A DNA stretch of 64,000 nucleotides, from contig NZ_OY726394.1 in assembly GCF_963378075.1 (NCBI RefSeq), forward strand, positions 1,798,001 through 1,862,000. The letters are read 5' to 3'. Of the stretch, positions 19,190 through 30,159 are shown piece by piece. The translations under genes were made by a program, and so were the position numbers. This stretch comes from Mycolicibacter sp. MU0083 (GTDB lineage: Bacteria > Actinomycetota > Actinomycetes > Mycobacteriales > Mycobacteriaceae). The first letter of the stretch is position 1, and the number at the start of each line of letters is the position of its first letter. A model generated the notes under the pieces. That model searched no databases. It saw only the letters and a list, made by a program, of their open reading frames with translations, and was not told the origin of the DNA.

Positions 19190-20326
19190 CTACCGCCGCA
19201 ACGGGACCGGCGCGTAGTACCCCGCCATCGTGTACAGCACCGGCGCCGCCGCCCGCGCCGCCAGCACGCCCTGGGCGTCCTCGTGCTGCAGCGCGAACAC
19301 CTCGGCATCGCCGAAGCCGCGGTCGATGCGGTCCCGCACGAACGCCAACCGCACCACCTGGACGGCGAACTTCTTGACGGATTTGCCCGCCGCCGCGCCA
19401 CCGATCCGGGTGGCCTCGCGGATCGCCAGTTTGCGGGTGCGGATCGACCCCAGCCAGGTCGCCTCGTTGGGGCTGATCAGCCCGCTGGCCACCATGCCGG
19501 GCAACTTGCCCGCGACCATCTGCTGCTCGTGCCGGCGGCTCAGCACGGCCAGCAGCACCATCAGCAGGAAGACCGGGACCATCCAGAAGAAGTAGGTCAC
19601 CAGGAACAGTTCGCCGCTACCCAACGCCAGGGAGGCGTTCCACGAGGCGTGCATACCCACCGCGGCCAGGTAGCCGAGCAGGATGACGAAGGCCTTCGAC
19701 CAGAATCCGCGGCGGCGCAGCGCGAAGAACACCCCGATAGCGGTCATGGTGGTGAACAGCGGGTGGGCGAATGGACCGAAGACCAGTCGCGCGATGGCCA
19801 CCGCGGCCATTTTCGCCGGGGAGTCGGCCGGCGCGATGTAGACGATGTCTTCCATCCAGGCGAATCCCACCGCGCAGATGCCCGCGTACACCATGCAGTC
19901 GGTCAGTGAGTTCATCTGGAGACGACGTCGGCCGGTGAGCATGATGAGCAGGAACAGGCCCTTGGCGGCCTCCTCGATGAACGGCGCCTGGATGGCGGCC
20001 ATGTCGAAGGACTTCGACACCAGCGGTTGCACCGTGGCGATCGAGGAGCCGAACGTCTCCAGCCCGACGGCTATCACCACGGCCACCGACGCCCCCCACA
20101 GGAACGCCAGTTGCAGCAGGCGCCGCGGTTCGGGTTCCCACCGGTCCAACCACCGGTAGCACAACAGCACCACCAGCATCGACATGCTCGCCAGTACCAG
20201 CGCGGTGAGGGTTCCGCCCGGATTCGCCGCTGTGAACAACAACAACAGCAACACCGTGAGGATGCTCAAGAGGACGATGACGAGAAGCGGCGCTCCAACC
20301 TTTCGGCGGTTCCGCAGCGAGGCCAT
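19190..20326 (-). CDS. PrsW-family intramembrane metalloprotease
   Basis: 378 residues with about eight membrane spans in the first 270. PrsW signature elements are present: the APFIEEAAKGLFLL motif (Glu-Glu-x-x-Lys), WMEDIVYI, FGPFAHPLFTTM and VGMHASWNAS, which together supply the putative metal ligands. Family members cleave membrane proteins such as anti-sigma factors; no target is evident here. The C-terminal 100 residues are cytoplasmic and basic. It lies divergently upstream of rpsA, in a position between polA and rpsA where I recall no gene in M. tuberculosis. Confidence 0.82.
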   Translation of the reverse strand: MASLRNRRKVGAPLLVIVLLSILTVLLLLLFTAANPGGTLTALVLASMSMLVVLLCYRWLDRWEPEPRRLLQLAFLWGASVAVVIAVGLETFGSSIATVQPLVSKSFDMAAIQAPFIEEAAKGLFLLIMLTGRRRLQMNSLTDCMVYAGICAVGFAWMEDIVYIAPADSPAKMAAVAIARLVFGPFAHPLFTTMTAIGVFFALRRRGFWSKAFVILLGYLAAVGMHASWNASLALGSGELFLVTYFFWMVPVFLLMVLLAVLSRRHEQQMVAGKLPGMVASGLISPNEATWLGSIRTRKLAIREATRIGGAAAGKSVKKFAVQVVRLAFVRDRIDRGFGDAEVFALQHEDAQGVLAARAAAPVLYTMAGYYAPVPLRR

Positions 20327-20490
20327 AGCGAGGCAGCGTAGCCACCGGTTTGTCCAGCGTGCAACGCGTCGAGTAGCCTCAACAGGTAGTCCTCGACCAG
20401 TCTTCGACCGGGTTCGTGGGCCACCGCATGTACCGCATGCGTGACAACACCCGTCCCTACTACGTCAAAATGTCCGGAGCAACCCAACAC

Positions 20491-21927
20491 ATGCCAAGTC
20501 CCACCGTCACCTCGCCGCAAGTAGCCGTCAACGACATCGGCTCGGCTGAGGACTTTCTCGCCGCCATCGACAAAACGATCAAGTACTTCAACGATGGCGA
20601 CATCGTGGAAGGGACGATCGTCAAGGTTGACCGGGACGAGGTCCTGCTCGACATCGGTTACAAGACCGAAGGTGTCATCCCCTCCCGCGAGCTGTCCATC
20701 AAGCACGACGTCGACCCCCACGAGGTGGTGTCCGTCGGTGACGAGGTCGAGGCTCTGGTCCTGACCAAAGAGGACAAAGAGGGTCGCCTGATCCTGTCCA
20801 AGAAGCGCGCCCAGTACGAGCGCGCCTGGGGCACCATCGAAGAGCTCAAGGAGAAGGACGAGGCCGTCAAGGGCACCGTCATCGAGGTCGTCAAGGGCGG
20901 CCTGATCCTCGACATCGGTCTGCGCGGCTTCCTGCCGGCCTCGCTGGTGGAGATGCGCCGGGTCCGCGACCTGCAGCCCTACATCGGCAAAGAGATCGAA
21001 GCCAAGATCATCGAGCTGGACAAGAACCGCAACAACGTGGTCCTGAGCCGTCGCGCCTGGCTGGAGCAGACCCAGTCCGAGGTGCGCAGCGAGTTCCTCA
21101 ACCAGCTGCAGAAGGGCGCCGTCCGCAAGGGTGTCGTCTCCTCGATCGTCAACTTCGGCGCGTTCGTCGACCTGGGCGGCGTGGACGGCCTGGTGCACGT
21201 CTCCGAGCTGTCCTGGAAGCACATCGACCACCCGTCCGAGGTCGTGCAGGTGGGCGACGAGGTCACCGTCGAGGTGCTCGACGTCGACATGGACCGCGAG
21301 CGGGTTTCGCTGTCGCTCAAGGCCACTCAGGAAGACCCGTGGCGCCACTTCGCCCGCACCCACGCGATCGGTCAGATCGTGCCGGGCAAGGTCACCAAGC
21401 TGGTGCCGTTCGGTGCGTTCGTCCGCGTCGAGGAGGGCATCGAGGGCCTGGTGCACATCTCCGAGCTGGCTGAGCACCACGTCGAGGTGCCGGACCAGGT
21501 TGTGGCCGTCGGCGACGACGCCATGGTCAAGGTCATCGACATCGACCTGGACCGCCGCCGGATCTCGCTGAGCCTCAAGCAGGCCAACGAGGACTACACC
21601 GAGGAGTTCGACCCCTCGAAGTACGGCATGGCCGACAGCTACGACGAGCAGGGCAACTACATCTTCCCGGAGGGCTTCGACCCCGAGACCAACGAGTGGA
21701 TCGAAGGTTTCGACAAGCAGCGCACCGAGTGGGAAGCCCGCTACGCCGAGGCCGAGCGTCGCCACAAGATGCACACCGCGCAGATGGAGAAGTTCGCCGC
21801 TGCCGAGCACGCCGAGCCGCGCTCGGCCAACGGCTCGCACCGCGACGAGGCTCCGGCCGGTGGCTCGCTGGCCAGCGACGAGCAGCTCGCCGCGTTGCGT
21901 GAGAAGCTCGCCGGCAACAGCGCCTAG
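20491..21927 (+). CDS. rpsA: 30S ribosomal protein S1
   Basis: 478 residues with four S1/OB RNA-binding repeats (about residues 35-105, 123-190, 207-277, 294-365; for example VSSIVNFGAFVDLGGVDGLVHV). It helps unwind and dock mRNA on the 30S subunit and takes part in trans-translation. The C-terminal 115 residues are non-OB and end LAALREKLAGNSA; this tail is the part that varies most among mycobacteria. The frame is open from 20416, but MPSPTVTSPQVAVND at 20491 is the start I recall as conserved. The 75 codon-free bases before it carry no strong Shine-Dalgarno. Confidence 0.95.
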   Translation: MPSPTVTSPQVAVNDIGSAEDFLAAIDKTIKYFNDGDIVEGTIVKVDRDEVLLDIGYKTEGVIPSRELSIKHDVDPHEVVSVGDEVEALVLTKEDKEGRLILSKKRAQYERAWGTIEELKEKDEAVKGTVIEVVKGGLILDIGLRGFLPASLVEMRRVRDLQPYIGKEIEAKIIELDKNRNNVVLSRRAWLEQTQSEVRSEFLNQLQKGAVRKGVVSSIVNFGAFVDLGGVDGLVHVSELSWKHIDHPSEVVQVGDEVTVEVLDVDMDRERVSLSLKATQEDPWRHFARTHAIGQIVPGKVTKLVPFGAFVRVEEGIEGLVHISELAEHHVEVPDQVVAVGDDAMVKVIDIDLDRRRISLSLKQANEDYTEEFDPSKYGMADSYDEQGNYIFPEGFDPETNEWIEGFDKQRTEWEARYAEAERRHKMHTAQMEKFAAAEHAEPRSANGSHRDEAPAGGSLASDEQLAALREKLAGNSA

Positions 21928-21969
21928 CAGCGCGACGGAACGCTTTGAAAGAGCGTTGAAGGGGCGCAG

Positions 21970-23187
21970 ATGCTGCGAATCGGTTTGACCGGCGGTATCG
22001 GCGCCGGTAAGTCGACGGTGTCGGCTACCTTCAGTCGGTGCGGTGGCGTCATCGTCGACGGTGACGTCATCGCCCGTGAAGTCGTAGAGCCCGGTACCGA
22101 AGGCCTCACCAAATTGGTCGAGGCCTTCGGGCCGGGCATTCTGCTTCCCGACGGGGCGTTGGACCGTCCCGCGCTGGCCGCGATCGCGTTCAGCGACGAC
22201 GACAAACGCGCCATCCTCAACGGCATCGTGCATCCGCTGGTGGGGCAGCGCCGCGCCGAGTTGATCGCTGCGGCCGGCACGGATGCGGTGATCGTCGAGG
22301 ACATCCCGCTGCTGGTCGAATCCCAGATGGCACCGATGTTCCCGCTGGTGATCGTGGTGCATGCGGACATAGAGACACGAGTAACGCGACTGACCCAGTA
22401 CCGCGGCATGCCGGAGGACGACGCCCGGGCCCGGATCGCCGCGCAGGCCACCGAACCGCAGCGCCGCGACGTCGCCGACGTGTGGCTGGACAACTCCGGC
22501 AACCCCGACGAGCTGGCCGCGCAGGCGCTGGAGCTGTGGAACGAGCGCATCCTGCCGTTCGCGCACAATCTCACCGCCCGCCGGACCGTGCCGTCGCCGA
22601 CGCGGCTGACCGCGGCGGATCCGACCTGGTCGGATCAGGCCCGGCGCATTCTGGCCCGGTTGCGCACCAACTGCGGCCACCGGGCGCTGCGCGTCGACCA
22701 CATCGGCTCCACCGCGGTGGCCGGCCTGGACGCCAAAGACGTCATCGACGTGCAGGTCACCGTCGAGTCCCTGGCGATGGCCGACGAGGTCGCCGAGTCA
22801 CTGCTGGCGGCGGGCTACCCACAGGTGGCGGCGATCACCGCCGACAACGGCAAGCCGGACGCCCGCAGCACCGTCGCCGAGTTCGACCACTCCGACGATT
22901 CGGCGTTGTGGCAGAAGCGGATCCACGCCTCGGCCGATCCGGGGCGGGCCACCAATGTGCACGTCCGGGTCGCCGGTTGGCCCAATCAGCAGTTCGCCCT
23001 GCTGTTTCCCGCATGGCTGTCCGCCGACGCCGACGCCCGCGCCGACTACCTGGCGGTCAAACGCGAGGCGGAGCGCGCCGGGATCGACGGCGGCATCGCG
23101 GCGTACGCCGAGGTCAAGGAAGCCTGGTTCGACGCCGCCTACCGGCGGGCGTGGGCGTGGGCCGACAGCACCGGCTGGCGTCCCTGA
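21970..23187 (+). CDS. coaE: dephospho-CoA kinase fused to a GrpB (UPF0157) domain
   Basis: 405 residues. Domain 1 (about 1-200) phosphorylates dephospho-CoA, the last step of CoA synthesis; its P-loop is GLTGGIGAGKST at the N-terminus, with the lid region QYRGMPEDDARARI. Domain 2 (about 215-400) is the GrpB/UPF0157 nucleotidyltransferase-like fold (VDHIGSTAVAGLDAKDVIDVQV). This fusion is characteristic of mycobacteria, where the second domain aids folding according to the literature as I recall it. A GAAGGGG site precedes ATG 21970. It is 42 bp after rpsA. Confidence 0.94.
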   Translation: MLRIGLTGGIGAGKSTVSATFSRCGGVIVDGDVIAREVVEPGTEGLTKLVEAFGPGILLPDGALDRPALAAIAFSDDDKRAILNGIVHPLVGQRRAELIAAAGTDAVIVEDIPLLVESQMAPMFPLVIVVHADIETRVTRLTQYRGMPEDDARARIAAQATEPQRRDVADVWLDNSGNPDELAAQALELWNERILPFAHNLTARRTVPSPTRLTAADPTWSDQARRILARLRTNCGHRALRVDHIGSTAVAGLDAKDVIDVQVTVESLAMADEVAESLLAAGYPQVAAITADNGKPDARSTVAEFDHSDDSALWQKRIHASADPGRATNVHVRVAGWPNQQFALLFPAWLSADADARADYLAVKREAERAGIDGGIAAYAEVKEAWFDAAYRRAWAWADSTGWRP

Positions 23188-23204
23188 CGGCCCCGTAGCG
23201 CCGA

Positions 23205-23630
23205 TCAGGCCATACTGCTGATCAGCGCGCCGCACAGCATGGCGCCGGTGTGGGGATCGTTGGTGTTGCCCCAGGTGTTGATGAAACGCTCGCTCTTGAC
23301 CGTGGTCACGTCGTCGACCTTGATCTCGCAGTGCACCGTCGCGGTGGTCGGGAAGCGCAACCGGATCACCATGCCGGCCTTACTGGGGTCCGACATCACG
23401 GTGTTGGCCTCGAACGGCGCGCCGAACGCGTCGAGGTCCGCGCTGGCGGTCTCGGTGTCGTTGCGCATGAAGGTCACCACGTTGCCGCTGGCCCAGGCAT
23501 CGACTTTCGCGATGTAGGTGACGTTGTGCAGTTCTTCGGCAGCGGCCGCCGGCGCTGGGATCAGCTGACCGCACCCCAGCAGGGTGGCGGTCGTCGCGGC
23601 GGCGACACCGATTCGCACGTTGGCGTTCAT
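23205..23630 (-). CDS. small exported protein, possible lipoprotein
   Basis: 141 residues. The N-terminus MNANVRIGVAAATTATLLGC carries a short signal; Cys20 in LLGC could be a lipobox, or Sec cleavage could follow APAAAAEE near residue 32. The mature domain contains two further cysteines (VHCEIKVDD, AMLCGALIS) that could form a disulfide. It lies 11 bp downstream of the DUF402 gene on the same strand, so probably co-transcribed. I recognise no family; ATG 23630 is chosen because the longer frame upstream overlaps the DUF402 gene. Confidence 0.65.
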   Translation of the reverse strand: MNANVRIGVAAATTATLLGCGQLIPAPAAAAEELHNVTYIAKVDAWASGNVVTFMRNDTETASADLDAFGAPFEANTVMSDPSKAGMVIRLRFPTTATVHCEIKVDDVTTVKSERFINTWGNTNDPHTGAMLCGALISSMA

Positions 23631-23641
23631 ACCGGCCGAGT

Positions 23642-24148
23642 TTACCTGGACCAGGACAGTGCTACCCCGAGGCCGGACAGCCACCGGTGCAGGTCGTAGC
23701 CGTTGCGGGCCAGTCCGTCGACGGCGGCGACGGCTCGCAGCACCGCCTGTTCGGCGTCGTCGTGACCCAGTAGACCCTCGCCGACGGCGGCCATCAGCTC
23801 GTCGGTGTCGGTGAGCTCGACGCCCTTCCCGGTCCGCACCACCAGATCCAGGTAGTGATCCCGGGAGCGCCAGACCTGCCCCGACGCGGTGTATTCGCCG
23901 ACGTCGAGATAGAAGTCCTGGTCGCGCTCGTGGCCCGGGTTGAAGTGGAAGATGCTCGCCCGCAGCCCCAGGTCGGGCAGCAGCCAGGACTCCAGGTAGT
24001 GGAACTGGGCCCGGCCCGGGGTGGGGCGCGCCATGTAGAGGCCCCACGGTGCGACGGTGTAGACGTCCACGGTCCGCACGATGCCCTTGGGGTCGGTGTT
24101 GGTGTAGCCGACCAGGTCGAAGGTCTCTTCCTTGGGGGGATGCACCAC
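23642..24148 (-). CDS. DUF402 family protein (Rv1632c-like)
   Basis: 168 residues starting at GTG 24148 or the adjacent GTG 24145 (MVHPPKEETFDLVGYTNTD). The pattern of WGLYMARPTPGRAQFHYLESWLL, FYLDVGEYTASGQVWRSRDHYLDLVV is typical of DUF402, whose members include nucleoside phosphatases and RNA-associated enzymes. The DHYLDL acidic motif is a likely metal site. It is divergent from uvrB with a 76 bp gap, matching recalled synteny. Precise function unknown. Confidence 0.8.
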   Translation of the reverse strand: MVHPPKEETFDLVGYTNTDPKGIVRTVDVYTVAPWGLYMARPTPGRAQFHYLESWLLPDLGLRASIFHFNPGHERDQDFYLDVGEYTASGQVWRSRDHYLDLVVRTGKGVELTDTDELMAAVGEGLLGHDDAEQAVLRAVAAVDGLARNGYDLHRWLSGLGVALSWSR

Positions 24149-24224
24149 TACCGCCTCTCACCTGTGAGCGCCCGCTCGTCTTTCCGCCGCCCGGCTGTCG
24201 GGACTCGCGCCTACTCTGGTCTCC

Positions 24225-26405
<2,181 letters not shown>

Positions 26406-26407
26406 CG

Positions 26408-26437
26408 CGACACGAACCGGGCCATTTTCGCGTGTCG
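26408..26437 (+). terminator. weak hairpin after uvrB
   Basis: CGACACG (26408-26414) pairs with CGTGTCG (26431-26437) around a 16-base loop that includes a short T run. It starts within 3 bases of the uvrB stop. A terminator without a U-tract is possible; the sequence also resembles the core of the dispersed repeat family. Confidence 0.35.
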
Positions 26438-26463
26438 AGAGCATCCGTGATTGACTGCAAGCG

Positions 26464-27903
26464 GTGGTGGATTTGATGGAAGCGGGGACGAGCGACCCCG
26501 CTGTGAGCACGGGCAGCTGGCGTGAGCTGCTTGGTAAGCGCTATCTGGGTATGTCGGCGGTGCTCGCCGGCGGCGTCGCTCTGTATGCCACCAACGAATT
26601 CCTGACGATCAGTATGCTGCCCAGCACCGTCAAAGACATCGGTGGCGAACGCTTCTACGCCTGGGTGACGACGTTGTATCTGGTCGGCTCCGTGCTGGCC
26701 GCCGCGACCGCCAACGCGGTGCTGGTGCGGATCGGGTCCCGCTCGTCGTACCTGCTGGGTCTGCTGTCGTTCGGCCTGGGCGCGGTGATCTGCGCGGTCG
26801 CACCCCAGATGGAAGTGCTGCTGGTGGGCCGCACCCTGCAGGGCATGGGCGGCGGCCTGCTGGCCGGCCTGGGTTATGCGCTGATCAACGCGGTATTGCC
26901 CAGTTGGCTGTGGACCCGGGCGTCCGGGCTGGTCTCGGCGATGTGGGGGGTGGGCACCCTGGTCGGCCCCGCCGCCGGCGGCCTGTTCGCCCAATTCGGT
27001 GTCTGGCGGTGGGCGTTCGGTGTGATGGCCGTGCTCTCCGCGGTGATGTGTGTCGCGGTGACAGCGGTCCTGACGGCCGGGCGTGGCGGCTACCGGGGCG
27101 AGCCGATGCAGATCCCGGTCCGTTCGCTGCTCCTGCTGGGTGGTGCCGCGCTGCTGGTGAGCGTCGCGCAGTTGCCGCGCAACTTCTTCGGGGCGGCGGC
27201 GCTGCTGTTCGCCGGGGCCGTCCTGTTGGTGCTGTTCCTGCTGGTGGATCGGCGCTCGTCGGCGTCCGTACTGCCCCCTAGCGTGTTCCACGGCGGCCGG
27301 GAGAAGTGGATCTACTTGACGTTGGGTCTGCTGATGGCCACCACCAAGGCCAACCTCTACATCCCGCTGCTGGGGCAGCGGCTGGCGCACCTGCCACCGG
27401 TGATGGCCGGGTTCCTCGGTGCGGCGCTGTCGACGGGCTGGACGATCAGCGAGATCGCCAGCGCCTCGGTGAACAAGGTGCGGGTGATCGTCGCCCTGGT
27501 GATCACCGCACCGCTGGTGATGGCGGCCGGACTGGCGGTGGTCGCGTTCGCCCGGATGAACCGCTACAACCCGACGGCGGTCGCCGCCATCTGGGCGCTG
27601 GCGCTGCTGGTGGTCGGCATCGGGGTGGGCGCCGGTTGGCCGCACCTGTCGGCGTGGGCGATGAGCAGCGTCGACGACCCGGCCGAGGGCGGTACGGCTG
27701 CGACCGCGATCAACACCGTCCAGCTGATCGGTGGCGCATTCGGCGCCGGATTCGCCGGGCTGGTGGTCAACACCGCGATCAGCACCGGTCTCCCCGCGGC
27801 CCGGTGGCTGTTCGCCATCTTCGCGATGCTGGCGGTGCTGGGCTGCGTGGTCGCGACCCGCGCCAGCCGCGGTGCCGGCGCGCTGGTCCGCGTCACGTCT
27901 TAG
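26464..27903 (+). CDS. major facilitator superfamily drug efflux transporter (Rv1634-like)
   Basis: 479 residues with 12-14 hydrophobic spans. The family motif around the first cytoplasmic loop appears as ANAVLVRIGSRSSYLLGLL, and GRTLQGMGGGLLAGLGYALI plus WGVGTLVGPAAGGLFAQFG match motifs of DHA-type proton/drug antiporters. Start is GTG 26464 or ATG 26476; neither has a strong Shine-Dalgarno. It follows uvrB by 58 bp and its stop overlaps the end of the convergent capA-like gene by 11 bp. Substrate unknown; the M. tuberculosis orthologue by position is annotated as a possible drug efflux pump, from memory. Confidence 0.85.
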   Translation: MVDLMEAGTSDPAVSTGSWRELLGKRYLGMSAVLAGGVALYATNEFLTISMLPSTVKDIGGERFYAWVTTLYLVGSVLAAATANAVLVRIGSRSSYLLGLLSFGLGAVICAVAPQMEVLLVGRTLQGMGGGLLAGLGYALINAVLPSWLWTRASGLVSAMWGVGTLVGPAAGGLFAQFGVWRWAFGVMAVLSAVMCVAVTAVLTAGRGGYRGEPMQIPVRSLLLLGGAALLVSVAQLPRNFFGAAALLFAGAVLLVLFLLVDRRSSASVLPPSVFHGGREKWIYLTLGLLMATTKANLYIPLLGQRLAHLPPVMAGFLGAALSTGWTISEIASASVNKVRVIVALVITAPLVMAAGLAVVAFARMNRYNPTAVAAIWALALLVVGIGVGAGWPHLSAWAMSSVDDPAEGGTAATAINTVQLIGGAFGAGFAGLVVNTAISTGLPAARWLFAIFAMLAVLGCVVATRASRGAGALVRVTS

Positions 27904-29506
27904 CCACGCCCCGGGTGGACCTGATCACCTGGGCGAAGGTGAACTGCCAGCGTTCCACGACGTGGAAACCCAGCGCGTGCAGCACCCGGCCGTCGGGGGA
28001 GCGGGCGAACCGGGCACCCGCGGGCAGCATCGCCGCGGCCTGATGGGCGGGTAGCAGGCGGTCGTGATCGGTGACGGTCCACACGACCGCGCACCGGTCG
28101 AGTCGATCGGCCAGCGCCGCCACCCCCAGATGCCCGTCCCACAGCCGACCCAGGGCCTGCCGGTGCGGCCCCAGGCCGGGATCGGTCAGCGTGGCGAACG
28201 CATCGGGACGTGCGGCGGTCAGTGCCCGGATCGGTCCCGGCGCCCACCGGGTGGTGTTGTCGATCAGCAGGCAGTCACCGGCCCGGGCGTGCCCGACGAT
28301 CACGTCGGCCACCGCACTGTAGTCCCAGCCCTCCTTCGCGTACCGGCCGCGTTGGTGCACAACGAAATTGGGTGCCGCGGCGAGTGCCATCACCGCCACG
28401 ATGCCGATCACGGCCCGGCGTGACCCGACGACGGTGGTGACGGCGAACGCCAGGACGATCGCCATCGCCGGCGCCGTGCCGATCAGATAGCGCGGATAGT
28501 AAACGGGTTTCACCCATACCGAGTACGTCATCGCCGCCGCCGTCGGGACCAGCAGCCACACCACACACAGCCACACCAGGGCGCCACGATCGTCCCCGGG
28601 GGGACGGCGGGCGCCGGACCGTACCGCGACGACGGCCGCAGCGATCAGCAGCCAGGCCAGCGCAGCGAACGGCGTGCTCTGTTCGAAGTACTGCTGCACG
28701 ACGATCTCGCCGACGGTGTGCGGCGACGGTGGCCGAATCCAGCCGACCTGACGGATCTGCCCGGATGCGAACCACAGGAACGGGGCAACGGCGGCCGCTG
28801 CACCGCCGGCCGCGACCACCCAGCGGCGCCGAACGGCTCGGCCACCGGGCATTCTCCGCAGGGCCGCCGCGTGGACCGGCAGCATCAGCACCGCGAACAC
28901 GCTCAGCAGGGTCGAGCCCACCACCGCGATCGCGTAACCCACCCACAGCGCACGGGTGTTGCGCCGCAACGCGGTCACCCACAGCACGGTCACCCACACC
29001 GCGGCCAGCGCCGAGAACGCGTACGGGCGCGCTTCGATCCCCGCCCAGGTGATCCGGGGCAGTATCGCGTAAACCGCACCGGCACATACCGATACCTGCC
29101 GACTGGCGAACATGCGTGACAACACGACCACCCCGGCGGCCCCACCGCCGGCGGCCAGACAACTCGGCAGGCGCGCCCAGAACTCGGTGGCGGGAAACAC
29201 GGTGAACCAACCGTGCATAAACAGGTAGTACAGACCGTGTACCGCGTCGATGTGAGTGAGCATTCGCCACAGTTCGGGCAGCGACCGGTGCGTCGCCGCG
29301 GACAGGGTGGCCGCCTCGTCGAACCACAGCGACGGACGGCTCGCGCCGAGTGCGGCGAGCACCGTTGCGATAACTGCGATTACGGCCGCATCCGGGATGC
29401 GCGGCCGGCGGCGGATCGGGGCCGTCGCGGTGCTCACCGGTGCCGGAATCAGGATCTGGCCCACCGGCGTGCCCTGTCGATAACGGTGACCGCGATGACA
29501 TTCCAC
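27893..29506 (-). CDS. polyprenyl-phosphate-mannose-dependent mannosyltransferase, CapA-like (Rv1635c)
   Basis: 537-residue GT-C-type membrane glycosyltransferase with about ten spans and the early extracytoplasmic acidic motif SLWFDEAATLS. The position between the MFS gene and the universal stress protein matches Rv1635c, described as CapA, which adds the first mannose of the mannose caps on lipoarabinomannan using a polyprenyl donor. Substrate here is inferred from synteny and fold. The start is uncertain: ATG 29506 (MECHRGHRYRQG) or GTG 29437 (VSTATAPIRRR). The stop lies inside the last codons of the convergent MFS gene. Confidence 0.8.
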   Translation of the reverse strand: MECHRGHRYRQGTPVGQILIPAPVSTATAPIRRRPRIPDAAVIAVIATVLAALGASRPSLWFDEAATLSAATHRSLPELWRMLTHIDAVHGLYYLFMHGWFTVFPATEFWARLPSCLAAGGGAAGVVVLSRMFASRQVSVCAGAVYAILPRITWAGIEARPYAFSALAAVWVTVLWVTALRRNTRALWVGYAIAVVGSTLLSVFAVLMLPVHAAALRRMPGGRAVRRRWVVAAGGAAAAVAPFLWFASGQIRQVGWIRPPSPHTVGEIVVQQYFEQSTPFAALAWLLIAAAVVAVRSGARRPPGDDRGALVWLCVVWLLVPTAAAMTYSVWVKPVYYPRYLIGTAPAMAIVLAFAVTTVVGSRRAVIGIVAVMALAAAPNFVVHQRGRYAKEGWDYSAVADVIVGHARAGDCLLIDNTTRWAPGPIRALTAARPDAFATLTDPGLGPHRQALGRLWDGHLGVAALADRLDRCAVVWTVTDHDRLLPAHQAAAMLPAGARFARSPDGRVLHALGFHVVERWQFTFAQVIRSTRGVAKT

Positions 29507-29617
29507 GCTACCGTTGGACGCGACGTGTCAGCTACATCACGGACCCGAAAAACCGGGCTTTGTGGCCGGTCAAACGGCAGTGTGAGTTGCAGCGCAGTCG
29601 ACATGTGGCGCCAATTA

Positions 29618-29677
29618 CCCCCATGGGGGCCTTTAACGCGTTAATGTCGCCATGGCGCAATTTGCGAACATGGCGAC
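29618..29677. promoter_or_regulatory. stacked palindromes upstream of the universal stress protein gene
   Basis: Three perfect palindromes follow one another: CCCCCATGGGGG (29618-29629), TTAACGCGTTAA (29633-29644) and CGCCATGGCG (29648-29657). The last forms part of a 9 bp inverted repeat GTCGCCATG (29646-29654) and CATGGCGAC (29669-29677). They end 23 bp before the ATG, so they could be operators or fold in the 5' leader. The sequences do not match the DosR consensus. Confidence 0.5.
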
Positions 29678-29700
29678 TCATGCACTTGGGAGGATTACCA

Positions 29701-30147
29701 ATGGGCGGCTACAAGACCGTGGTGGTCGGTACGGACGGCTCGGATTCGTCGCTGCGCGCCGTTGACCGCGCGGCCCACCTGGCGTCGGCCGAGGGCTCCA
29801 AGGTGGTCATCGCCACGGCCTATCTGCCGCACGCGGACGACCCCCGGGCTGCCGACGCGCTCAAGGACGAGGGCTACATGGCCGCGGGCAACGCCCCGAT
29901 CTACGCCATCCTCAAAGAGGCCAAGGAGCGGGCCATCGCGGCCGGCGCCTACCAGGTCGAGGAGAAGGCGATCGTCGGTGCACCGGTCGACGCACTGGTG
30001 GAACTCGCAGAGTCGGTCAAAGCCGACCTGCTGGTGGTCGGCAACGTCGGCCTGAGCACCATTGCCGGACGACTGCTCGGCTCGGTGCCGGCCAACGTCT
30101 CGCGGCGCTCCAAGATCGACGTCCTGATCGTTCACACCACCGGTTAG
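29701..30147 (+). CDS. universal stress protein (Rv1636/TB15.3-like, cAMP-binding)
   Basis: 148-residue single UspA domain. The ATP/cAMP site is visible in KTVVVGTDGSDSSLRAVDRA and the C-terminal GNVGLSTIAGRLLGSVPANV (G-x2-G-x9-G-S pattern). The near-identical C-terminus and position match Rv1636, which is reported to bind cAMP preferentially and buffer its cellular level. GGGAGGA lies 6-7 bases before ATG 29701. The gene converges with a cyclase-domain gene 12 bp away, an arrangement that fits cAMP handling. Confidence 0.93.
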   Translation: MGGYKTVVVGTDGSDSSLRAVDRAAHLASAEGSKVVIATAYLPHADDPRAADALKDEGYMAAGNAPIYAILKEAKERAIAAGAYQVEEKAIVGAPVDALVELAESVKADLLVVGNVGLSTIAGRLLGSVPANVSRRSKIDVLIVHTTG

Positions 30148-30159
30148 ACCGGCGGTGCC

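Noticed and set aside
20416..20490. Upstream ATG extension of rpsA
   Set aside because: The extra 25 residues are unlike any S1 protein, while MPSPTVTSPQ at 20491 is the conserved start as I recall it.
21939..21957. Small hairpin AACGCT/AGCGTT between rpsA and coaE
   Set aside because: Only a 6 bp stem, followed directly by the coaE ribosome-binding site; too weak to call a terminator.
20266..22701. 811-residue minus-strand open frame across rpsA and coaE
   Set aside because: Antisense to two certain genes, with His/Val/Leu-rich composition typical of the complementary frame in GC-rich DNA.
29600..29700. DosR box upstream of the universal stress protein gene
   Set aside because: The palindromes present do not fit the TTSGGGACTWWAGTCCCSAA consensus.
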